A stretch of 64,000 bases of DNA from the NCBI RefSeq assembly GCF_000151315.2, contig NW_011887302.1:686014-750013 (forward strand). The letters run 5' to 3'. The notes beneath the pieces were generated by a model. The model was not told the DNA's origin, made no database searches, and saw only the letters and a program-made list of their open reading frames with translations. The DNA is from Capsaspora owczarzaki ATCC 30864. Taxonomy: Eukaryota; Opisthokonta; Filasterea. Each line of letters opens with the position of its first letter. Position 1 is the stretch's first letter. This document shows positions 34,801 to 46,458 of the stretch, piece after piece. Both the position numbers and the translations under genes were made by a program.

Positions 34801-35672
34801 GCTTGGGGTGGCCACTGGAGCTGCTTCTTGAGCTCCTTGGATGACATCTCTGGGGGCTTCGGGACAGTTGCCGCAGTACGCACGGGGACGGTAGAGGCAG
34901 ATGAAGGGGCAATGCTCGGAGCAGCTGCACGAAGCAGCGTTGATTTGTGACGAACTTGCTCGACGAGCGTCTGCCCCAGCCGACGAAGCCGCCCGCTTTC
35001 GAGGGGCTCGGACGAGGTGGTTCTGGTTGAAGCCACGCCTGGAATGGGAATGGCGTCGACGGGTGGAGACAGAAACTCTTCCAAGGGCATGGAGGTCGAG
35101 AAGGGTTGATCCGTGTGAGCAGTAGTCGCGGCAGCAGTCGGGTAGCCAGCAGCGTGCGGGCTGCGGTACGTGTAATAATGCTGTCCCGTGCCATGCTGCT
35201 GCTGCACTGGCTTGGACCAAAACGATGATGATGACGACGACGACGAAGAGGCCGATGGCGAACTGCTTGACGCGGGCGCTGGGATTTTGCGTTCTTGTTG
35301 CTCAGACGACGACGCACTCGGACGCTCTTTGTCGGGCGAAGCAGCGACACTGGCATGCATTGAGAAGGCTCGCATGGAGCAGTCAGGCGTGAACGACCTC
35401 AGTCTGCTGGTGTGCGGGCCGACGAGGAGCAGTGATGGCGGTTGCATCGAGGCGAGGGCGGAGGCGGCAGAGGGAAAGTTTGAGAAGAGCGCCGTGCTCA
35501 ACGTGCCCGCGCTCCCACGACGCACTTTAGGCATCGGCGGGGCAGTCTCGCTGCACGAACCTCCGCACGCCAGAGTGCCAGATACAATAGCACGAGCAGC
35601 AGTAACCGCATTGGCGGCAGCGACCCGAGTTGACGTCGCTGACGGTGGTGACCATTGGCGGAGCGCAAACAT
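31878..35672 (-). CDS. giant LEA-like amphipathic-repeat protein
   Basis: An intronless frame of 1,264 residues. The N-terminus (MFALRQWSPPSATSTRVAAA) is Arg/Ser/Ala-rich and lacks acids, like a mitochondrial presequence. Residues ~110-330 are Ser/Pro-rich. The C-terminal two thirds are Ala/Lys/Glu-rich amphipathic helix repeats resembling group 3 LEA proteins. A 96-residue unit contains SSVSDKIGDVKDTVLEKASN, ETLKSSDAASEAKATARNVA and KMNEAKGATREVSQKAEGFV. It is tandemly repeated, with shorter relatives on both sides. LEA proteins protect other proteins and membranes during drying or freezing; here that role, and a mitochondrial location, are inferred from composition only. Large plus-strand open frames over the repeats are antisense shadows. 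Confidence 0.85.
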   Translation of the reverse strand: MFALRQWSPPSATSTRVAAANAVTAARAIVSGTLACGGSCSETAPPMPKVRRGSAGTLSTALFSNFPSAASALASMQPPSLLLVGPHTSRLRSFTPDCSMRAFSMHASVAASPDKERPSASSSEQQERKIPAPASSSSPSASSSSSSSSSFWSKPVQQQHGTGQHYYTYRSPHAAGYPTAAATTAHTDQPFSTSMPLEEFLSPPVDAIPIPGVASTRTTSSEPLESGRLRRLGQTLVEQVRHKSTLLRAAAPSIAPSSASTVPVRTAATVPKPPEMSSKELKKQLQWPPQAKMSKKELLEGFIPHEDFMRQPEAAELEARATQQDQVNMDALSPGPEGYTGLVRHLRDEVAQSTSAVRSDAAFARQTIASTLSAPLRRAKGSVSHMADETADAFKQSEGAVGSHAMDGLDKSIASPAVAAASQLKNSVQDMGSMATDKIADVKDAVLEQASSLSSTVAKQGEKLAETKDAIVSRISAAAEDVMAQGQRVGEVLQDISAMASDKIGDVKDTMLEKASNAAETLKSSDVTAARNVANKAESAGYEASAKMNEAKGAAREVSQKAEGFVENVKSKAQTVASSVSDKIGDVKDTVLEKASNAVETLKSSDAASEAKATARNVANKAERAVDNVKSQAKSTGYEASAKMNEAKGAAREVSQKAEGFVENVKSKAQTVASSVSDKIGDVKDTVLEKASDAIETLKSSDAASEAKATARNVANKAERVADNVKSQAKSAGYEASAKMNEAKGATREAGEKAEGFVENVKSKAQAVASSVSDRMEDVKDTVLEKASDAIETLKSSDAASEAKATARNVANKAERAVDNVKSQAKSAGYEASAKMNEAKGATREVSQKAEGFVENVKSQAQAVASSVSDKIGDVKDTVLEKASNVAETLKSSDAASEAKAAARNVANKAERAVDNVKSQAKSAGYEASAKMNEAKGATREVSQKAEGFVENVKSKAQAVASSVSDRMEDVKDTVLEKASNAVETLKSSDAASEAKATARNVANKAERVADNVKSQAKSAGYEASAKMNEAKGAAREAGEKAEGFVENVKSKAQTVASSVSDKMEDVKDTVLEKASNAAETLKSSDVTGETKETARYMADKAERAVDSIKSKAMAASEATTTPSGKIKSGVKAIARDTLDPRAKAADYTQEIASEIEEVDTMASDKIAKANDTAIRNINSQRNFSKAATRGPNVNPERLRAQAQYDEAAVQAVDAMASDKIATANEKVVEDAEPQFAERHAKKTTEAAKKQDPNKGPFPQKDGY
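32521..34020. repeat. 288-bp tandem coding repeats in the LEA-like gene
   Basis: The same block (TCGACTTGACGTTCTCGACA on the plus strand) begins near 32521, 32809, 33097, 33385, 33673 and 33961, exactly 288 bp apart. This gives five complete units and flanking partial ones. The units are nearly identical at the DNA level, including synonymous positions, which points to recent unequal exchange or gene conversion. Confidence 0.95.
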
Positions 35673-35938
35673 GTTGTTGTTGCTGTTGTTGTTGCTGTTG
35701 TAGGTTGTTGCTGTCGGTAAGCTACGCAGTTGGTTACGCAGTTGGTTGCCTTTGTTTAGCTACAACGTGTCGGACGACAAAATGACTGAGAGGGGAATTG
35801 ATATTCCCCAAAACAACAATGCACTCAGTCAAGTTGTCAGACACATTGTATCCATTTTCAAAACCATTGTTTATTGTTTTTTTTTCTTGGCAACGACGAC
35901 AGCATGCAACTTTTTTTATAACTCTAACGGCAACAAGC

Positions 35939-38900
35939 TCATGCATTGTTCATGGCGTGGGGATTGTGCATGCGCAAAAGTTGGGTGCGCATGGCTTCAA
36001 TCTCATGCATAAGGCGAGCGTTTTCATGGCGAAGAGCCTTGACGTCGGAGCTGGCAGCCTTCGAGCTGTATGGTGTTCCATTCTCGGATTCACTGTCGTG
36101 ACCTGAAGACATTTCAATCTCTGCCGCCTTGGCGTTTTGACTGCCTGACGGTGTCTTGCGGTGGCTTCCGCTGGGATTGTACGTGCTAGTGGCCACGCCA
36201 TCACCCTTGCCGCGAGCGATGAGATAGAACTTTGGCACAAATGAAATCAGCATGGTGATTGGCACGGTGATGAGGACTTCGAGCGACTGCACGGCAAAGT
36301 AAAAGTCTGCGGGACCCGTTGTGGAGTTGAGGATGATTTGCAGAATGACGCCAACCATAATCCAGTTGTACACGGAAATTGCTGCACGCTTTGATCCGTT
36401 GAAGGCGGAAGGTGCCTTGCGAACGCGGTAGCACAGCATGCCGGTAATGAACATGGCAATCAGCTCTTGGATGTACATTGCGTTGTCCCACCATGTCACC
36501 TCACAAACCTCGTAGCTTTCATTGTTGTGCACCATCGTGGTGACCTGGGGAGGATGGGAGACGGACCAAGCCACAAGCATGACGCAGCCGTAGGCGACGA
36601 TGAGCACAAAGCGGAACAGCAGGACGCGGTCTGTCAAGTGGCCCGCGTTGGTGCTGGACTTGGTGTTGAACACGCTTGCAATTCGGTATGTCTTGAGGAA
36701 CAAGGCACCGTAGATCAGGACAAAGCCCAGGTGGCGGGCCCAAATCCGTGCCATGCAAATGCTTTCCGAGAGCTCCTCCTGGTAGTTCAAGATAATCCAA
36801 AACATTGACCAGACGGCGCCAAGCAGCATGAGCAGAAGGAACGTGGGGCTGCCCGAGAGAATGACGCGAACGCGGCGATAGTGGAAGACACCGATGGCAG
36901 CAAGGATGAAGATGAACACTTCAAAGCAGGCAATCGCAACAAAGGCGATGCGAAGAGCCGAAGACACTGACGTCGGGGAAACAAGGCGCGAAGGGTCGGG
37001 CAGGTTGGGCTCCATTGCTGCAAAGTTGGCCAGCACCCACTCGCAGGTGGCCTCTTCCAGCGACTGGCCTCCAAAGTAGACTTGGCCCAAAATGTTGGAT
37101 TGGTCGTTGCCCGAGTAGCTAAACTGGGCGGCAAAGTCGTACACGACCGGGTTCTTTCCGGCAAGGCCGGATGAGATGAGCTTGATGACGGACTGGTCGG
37201 GGTATCCGCAGCGGTTGGCGCTGCTCGCTGTTTAGTTGGATGGCAGTGAGAACGAGCAAGTGAGTGCAAAAGCATTCAACCAGATTGTTGACCGGAACGA
37301 CGAGAGCGAAAAAGCAGCTTACAAATGTTGCAGGTCGAGTCGTACTCGGGCAATTGCATGCGGTGGAATCGGGCTGGGGAGTTGTCTGCAAAGACATAGT
37401 GCGGCTTGGCAGCATACGTGATGAATGGCTGGCGGAGAAAGTACGCGGGTCCGATAACTCCAACCATCGCATCCATCGTCTGGGACACGGTGAGATTCGG
37501 GGAAACTGGGCAGGTGACGTTGAGATTCAAGCCCAAGTTTTCCACCAGCAGGCGATCCATCGGCTGCCAAGAGTCCGGCACCGTCCACATTGTCCCAGGG
37601 GTACTCTCCTCGTCCAATTGGGCATGGACGCGCATGTAGGTCGTAAATGCTTGAACAGCAGCTGCGCAATCCTCGGCAAGAGCGGACGCGTTGACGGCAA
37701 CATTGCAAGCAGGCCCGGCCAGAATGCTGTCAATGTCGTTCACAACAGAGCGAATGGTAGAGTTGTCGAGCTGAAGGCCCGGCGGGATGGAACTCAAGCG
37801 GAAGATGGCTTGGATGCGTTCGTCGCTGTTTGCAATGAGAAGTACAGGTTGTTCGTGAGCGGCAGAGTGGAGACAGAAGCATTTGGTTGGCCTGTACGCC
37901 TTACTAGATTGCAGTGTAGCTGTCCAATAGAGGGCTGACTTCGTAGAGATATTCGGGAATAAACCAGCCAGTTTCGGCAATCACACCAGAGGGACCAGCT
38001 GTGAAAACGAGGTTGGTGGAGGAGGTGGTGAGCATTTTTGTTGTTTTTGGGCAATCCACTGCACGAAAACCTTCGCAATTGATTGGCAACGTACCATTCA
38101 CGACAGAGCGGAGCGTATTGACGTAAAGCTCCATCAGCGACTGGACTTCAGCGTCGGCAGGGTAGGCCTCCAGGAGGAAGTCGTTCGTGTTTGTACCCAA
38201 CGATGCAAACGCGGTTGCGTACGTTTCGTGGACGATCGTGTTTGTGGGCAGACCAAGCTTCTCCTCAATGAGGATTTTGGCAATCATCGCGCTGGTGCGG
38301 GACGAGTCGACGTTCAGGGCGGAAATAGTGATTGGTTCCAGGTCTGTTCGGAGTGGGCCTACGTGTGTGGGATGAAAAATGATATCATTGAGCGGTGTTT
38401 CAACAGGTGAGCTAAAGCCGCAGCAGCATCATCATCATCAACCAGAGTGACACCGTAACACTGGGAGAAATCGGGAAGAGAGCAGCAGAAGCACCGGATG
38501 ATGTCCGAGATCATCATCGATCGCCAAACCGGCTTTTGCAGCTTCTGAACGGCTGTTTTTCCCCCTCCACACGCTATTCCAAGAAAAGAAAGAAAGAAAA
38601 AAAAGACCTGCTTTCCTTTTGGACCCAATTTTTCTGATAGCGGCGCACCCAACCAGAAACCTTCCGATGGCTATTAGGCGTGAAAACGAGAAAAAACCAA
38701 AACAACAAAATATGACAACCATGTGCGATCGAAAGCCGCCAGCTGCCAAGAAGGCGTTCAACATGGAAACCTTTCTCAAGCATGATGCGCATGTACGCGT
38801 TGAGCGAAGCAGCAGAAAGTGTTGTGATGCGGGGGATGGAGAAAACGACAATAATAACAAAACGATCTAGGGCTTGGCCTTAGGGCATTTTTTGAAAAAT

Positions 38901-39026
38901 TACATCTACCGCTAGCAAAAAAACCATGTGAGTCATCTTACGTCGTTCAGCGGCAGGGAAACAGGCGGCAGTGGCAAGGCCTGCCAAAGCGAGCAGAATG
39001 ATGGTGGAGACCACACGACGCGTCAT
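35939..39026 (-). CDS. class C 7TM receptor with OpuAC-like (glycine-betaine binding protein) ectodomain
   Basis: Five exons join in phase: 39026-38942, 38358-38095, 37998-37905, 37825-37323 and 37227-35939, giving 744 residues. Residues 1-21 are a signal peptide (RRVVSTIILLALAGLATAAC). The ectodomain (~25-390) looks like the OpuAC/ProX solute-binding fold: ISALNVDSSRTSAMIAKILI, FLLEAYPADAEV, ETGWFIPEYLYE, RCGYPDQSVIKLI and the typical last helix SLEEATCEWVLAN. Seven membrane segments follow (~405-660): FVAIACFEVFIFILAAIGVF, FLLLMLLGAVWSMFWIIL, through LITVPITMLISFVPKFYLIA. They resemble GABA-B-type class C receptors. The tail has a coiled coil (VKALRHENARLMHEIEAMRT). The first intron (583 bp) is long for this region. 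The intron at 37999-38094 is a multiple of three and fully open, so retention would add 32 residues. Such a receptor would sense a small extracellular ligand through a G protein. Confidence 0.83.
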
Positions 39027-40828
39027 GGTGGTTAGTGGGAGGAAGTCTCGTGAGAGAGATGGGGGAGGGGAAAAAAAAAGTGGGCGAGAATGGAGGGATT
39101 GATAAAAGTTATCGAGGGGCAGAAAGAGAGAGAGAGAGGGAGAGAGAGAGATAGTGAGAGAGACAGAAAGAGATAGAGGTAGAGAGGTAGAGAAGTAGAG
39201 AGGTCGAGAAGATGGATAGATGTAGAGAGCTGAGTGGAACAAAAAAGAAAAGAAAAAGAAAGAAGAGTGAGCGGGAATGGGAAAAAAAGGAGACCTTTTG
39301 AACTCTGGAATGGTTTTTCCTTCCGTGTTTTGCTGACTCGTTAATGCACTCGCACTAAATGTGTCCGGTGCTCGACGTGTTGTACCTTGTGAGGTTGTCA
39401 AGCTGGGCTTTGAAGTTGAAGTGGCTGGTTGCGCTTTCCCCAACATGATCGGGCTTTTTGTACTTTTATTGTATTTCTTTTATTGGCTGTTTTTTTTTTT
39501 TTGCTTTAGTCATACAGTTTGACTCAAGCATCTCGATTGTTCGATGCGCCGCGAAGTGCCGAGTGCACCGCGCTCCGTCCACCAGTCGCCAACAAAAAGC
39601 GATAGGAAGGCTTTGTCAATCTGCGGTCATGCGGCTTGGGGATGGAACACGGGATCTCTGGCCGCAAGTGAGCGGGGGTGGAACACGCGATCTACTGCCA
39701 CAATTCGATGTGGAGCGCGTCATGCACACCCTTCACACGGCCAACCCGCTAAAGTGGCTGGCCTCTGGATTCTCGAGCGAAAACACAGGGAATCTCGAAT
39801 ACGCTGTCAAATGGAACGGTAGCATTAGCGTTGGTGCAGCGGTGGCTGAAAGAAGATGGCGGCTGGACATGTGTGTTTGTTAACCAAGCCCGAGAGGGCG
39901 CGCCACCGTAGATCGAGGATTGCGTGATACAAGAGACAGTGACACGCAACTGTCATGCATGCAACGAATATAGGGCGACTGACGGCGACAGATGTCGGTG
40001 CCAACTGTGGATGGTGTGAGTGGGCACTTCGATCATGCGGGCTGCTGCTGCGTGAGGGAACGCTTGATAACGTTCCAAACTGGCAAGCAATTCTTGAGCA
40101 AAGTGGCTTGTGACAGCAGGGCGTGCGTGGGGGGGGGGATTCAGGAGCGGGGCTTTTTTCTGCTGACACTTAGTGCTCGTTTTTTTGACGAGCCCTACAG
40201 CAATCAGCCATTGCGTTCAGACTTGTAGCATCACTGCCGAATGCGCAAACTCCTTTCTTTAGATCGATTGTGATTCCACGAAGCAATCCAAGGCGAGAGA
40301 GCGGCAATGAGCAAGCGCTCCCTCACTGCAATTACCGGCACAGGTTCCAACGGGGGCAAAACTTGCCTTAAGAGTTCGAGTGACTCAATGAAAATCAATC
40401 GGTTTCCAAAAAACACAATAGCCACACCAAGCCCGGAGACACAAGGCAGAGCGATGCCGTTCAGCACTCAACACCGAGGACAGGCCTCGAGGACGGTTTC
40501 ACCATGAGGATTGTAAACTGCAACCGGCCACTCCTTGGTCAACAGACCGAGCTTGCGCCTGCGCCTGGTCTTGCCATCGAAAACACGATTCGCCAAGCAG
40601 GTTGGATTGGTATGGCAATTGGGAGGTCGATGTGAATTTGCTTGGCGGCTTGATGACTGGAGGCCAAGCCAAGCCGAGCAACCGTCACCATCACACCTAT
40701 CAGCCTATCAATGCCGATAAAGCTCGCCACTGTAGTAATGATGCAAACAACACAATTACCAATCGCCAAACCTACCTGGCAGTGTTCAGTTTTTGAATTT
40801 TTGCCGTTTCACGCGCCATTTTGACAAT
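39027..40828. other. intergenic region, no confident gene
   Basis: About 1.8 kb between the receptor (-) and the katanin gene (+). GA-rich microsatellite sequence (39120-39200) lies upstream of the receptor start. A minus-strand stretch at about 40640-40468 reads GKTRRRRKLGLLTKEWPVAV and ends C-P-R-C then TGA, with coding-like codon use, but no start or partner exon is found. It may be a gene remnant. Confidence 0.4.
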
Positions 40829-43559
<2,731 letters not shown>

Positions 43560-44145
43560 ACTCGTTGCACAAATCAGCAGTTGTCTTGTGGAAATAGTTT
43601 TTGGCGTTGTTTGGTTTCGTTCCCCACAGCACGGCATGCAGCTTTAGCAATGTAGTTTTGTGAGAACTTGGCAAGATTCTGGTGAGACTTTTGTTCTGCT
43701 TTGCCAATCCGAGCAAAAAAAAAACTCCAACGTTTGCCAGCCATTTTTCACGGTTTCCGTAAACATACGACACGGCTAAATCAATTCTAGCATGTTTCAG
43801 TGATTCAGGGCAAGGGCCAACGGTTCTTGAGTTTCAAATAACAATCCAACGCCATCGCTTTGGCTTATTGACTACTCATTGACTATTGACCATGAACATG
43901 AATGCCGAGCACGGATCTGGAAAGCATCGACGCGAATATAAATGGGTCGTCCTGCGATTGAAGTGCGTGTGTATGTGGTTTTTTTTCGAGACGGAGCAGG
44001 CTACAGACGCTACAGATACTACAGACGTGTTGATTCAAAGCTCTTCCAATGCCGTCGTCTCGAAATAGGACTTTTAGACAGCAAGTGGTGTGTCAAGTCA
44101 AACACCTCGATCGCACTGCCACTCGAGGACTTAGAATGGCATAGA
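43560..44145. other. intergenic region between convergent genes
   Basis: This is 586 bp between the katanin stop (+) and the NTPase stop (-). No gene is seen. Confidence 0.5.
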
Positions 44146-45637
44146 TCAAACCTCGAAACGTGGATCCGTCATCATTTGATTGAGGACTGCGAGCGCAGCT
44201 CTGCGAGTGCAAGGGCTCACTGGAATCAGCCGCCTTGGGTCATCCGGATCGCGCTTGACCATGTTGGTCTCCAGCCATACATCATCAAGTGTCTCAAGAG
44301 TCTGACCGTGCACAAATATTGCGGTAAGGTCTTCAACAAGACGGCGCTTGCTGGTAGCTCGCTTTCGGACTCTATCGAGTCGGCAGCCATAGTAGCTCCA
44401 GTACATGTCCTGCAAATCGGAGTTGAAATTATTCTTGAAGTGCGAAGATGCATACCACTGCAAAATGTGCACAACGCCACCGAGGTCGAGGAACTGCCTC
44501 TGCATTTCTTCGCGAGTGACTGCCAAGGATGGGCTGCGGTAGTACCAAATGGCGCGTAGCGTCTCAGCCTCTTCGGGAGTGAGCGGCTGAACTGTCACTT
44601 TTGCATCCCCAGCTTGCGCATCGCACCAGACTTCGACCGAACCGTTGCTGAGCGAGGAGCCGATTGCAGTCACGAAGAGCGAGCAACCGAAGCTGGCGTC
44701 GAGCCTGGAAAAGTCTTGAGCAGGATGGTCTGCCTCGAGCTTGTCCCGGTCTCCAACGGGAAGTGCATTCGCTTCAATGATCGCATTCCACTGGTCGATG
44801 AGGACGAGTACACGAAAACGGTGACTCTGGGACTCGAGGCTTTTCAATGCAGCCTTGATGCGGCCCCACTGGTCGAGAGAAGCCTCAGAATCTCTAGACG
44901 AGGTCTTGCGTCGCACAAACGCATCCTTGAGTACCTCAAACGCGGGCTCGTCAAACATTCGAGACTGCAGGAAGCGGCGGTTGTTCACTTGCATTTCGTA
45001 AATCAGTCCGAAGGCCGCCAATTCGGCAGTATCGTCCACGAACGAATATGTAGCGGGCTGGTAGATGAGAAAGATGACGCCATCGAATGAGGCGCGAGCA
45101 GGCCCAGGAGCTGAAGCAACAAGGGGAGAAGTCGAAGTAGAAGCAGGAGCAGGAGCAGAAGCCGGTGCAAACAAGGCCTTGTTGTGGCGCATGGCCAGTA
45201 CGGCCAGCATCAGCATGATACTGCTTTTGCCGGCACCACCGACACCTGCCAGATAGCGAGGCTTGGGTGATTTGTTCGAACCAAGCAAGTCCAGAAAGAT
45301 TTCTTCAGGCAGTTTGCGATCCACCAAGTCGATTGTTCTGCCGTGTTCACGCCGCAACCCTTTGAACGGGTCCGGAAAATTGTAGAGGCCGTCCAAATCA
45401 TCTTGGGAAATAGTGAATGTGGTTCCTGGGTCTGGTCGAGCCACGAAAGGCTGTTGCTGTCGTTGCTTGGTGGCATCGTCCGTGTCGAGGCCGCAAAAGA
45501 GCAAATGGTCGTCCTGGTTCACGAAAACGCGCCCGTCAGTTCAAACGAAAGCACGCCAGCCAAGACCACAGCGCTTGAGTTCTTACACTGAAGGCTTCCC
45601 GTTGCATTTCAGTTTGAGGTACGGCCGCGGTGGACAT
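44146..45637 (-). CDS. P-loop NTPase of unknown role (Crinkler/STAND-like ATPase domain)
   Basis: Two exons, 45637-45587 and 45513-44146 (phase 0), encode 472 residues. The large exon has no ATG near its 5' end and a stop just upstream, so the short first exon (MSTAAVPQTEMQREAFS) with donor AGT|GTAAGA is needed. Walker A is RYLAGVGGAGKSSIM (~residue 105). A Walker B-like strand is RFRVLVLIDQWNAI. The rest is alpha/beta without recognised domains and ends in DPRFEV. The GVGGxGKSS style of P-loop and hhhhDQWN strand recall the ATPase module of Crinkler-type and STAND proteins, but this is only a family-level impression. It may regulate or remodel a partner by ATP hydrolysis. Confidence 0.75.
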
Positions 45638-45780
45638 TACTGTTTTTGAAAAGTAGGCGGCAAAAGGCGCCAAAAGTGACTGAGAGTTTCCTTTTGAGCC
45701 CCACGAAGAGGATGCTCATTTAATTCATGTTCCTGTAGAACGTACAGGTTGCATCCTGGCTTGTCCAGGATTTCGGTTCA

Positions 45781-45812
<32 letters not shown>

Positions 45813-46458
45813 AGGTTGAGGTTGACTTTGACCTTGGCAAACGCCCGACAAAATCCTCGAGATCTGCAAATACAGATGTGAAATACTAGAACAAGCGTAT
45901 TCCATTCATTCCCATATCGAACCAGCGCGCATGCTCAGTCTTTTACAACGGTATTCCACTGTCAACTCTTCAATCCTCCGCTCTCGCATCCTCCTTGACC
46001 AACCCACCCAGAGCAAGAGCGCTCCATCGTCATCCCTCTTGATTCCCATCGATCGGTCGCGCCTGTGAGTCGTTGGCTGGTTCCAACCGACTGCGCCCCA
46101 TAAATAGCAAGAGAATAACAATCATAACAAACCCAAACCTGCTTTTGCGGGAATGCGTTTGGCTGCTGTGCATGCGCGAGAGAGCCGGAACAGCCAAGCA
46201 TTCCGAGACACGAGTCGCTTATGGGTAGCTGGGAGCGGCTGGAGCGGACAGAGCGCGAGTGAGGAGTGAGGGGTGAGGGTGAGGGTGTGAAGGTGACGGG
46301 TGCGGGTGTGAGAAGCAACATCAGAACCTAACAAAAATCCTTCACCCGACTCTGCGGCAGTCTATCGAAAACGTTTGTTGCCACATCGTTGGTCGAGGAG
46401 AAGCTCACAGTTATTGCAATCTGCAACTCGAATGATTTTGTTGTGATCAAACAGGCGG
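45638..46458. other. intergenic region
   Basis: This is 821 bp between divergent genes (NTPase minus, receptor kinase plus). It has a CGTTGT hexamer microsatellite at about 45782-45812 and a GTGAGG repeat near 46265-46290. No gene is seen; it should hold both promoters. Confidence 0.5.

Noticed and set aside
38880-39446. A longer frame upstream of the receptor start (Phe/Ser/Leu-rich)
   Set aside because: It translates GA/TC microsatellite sequence; the signal peptide starts at the ATG at 39026.
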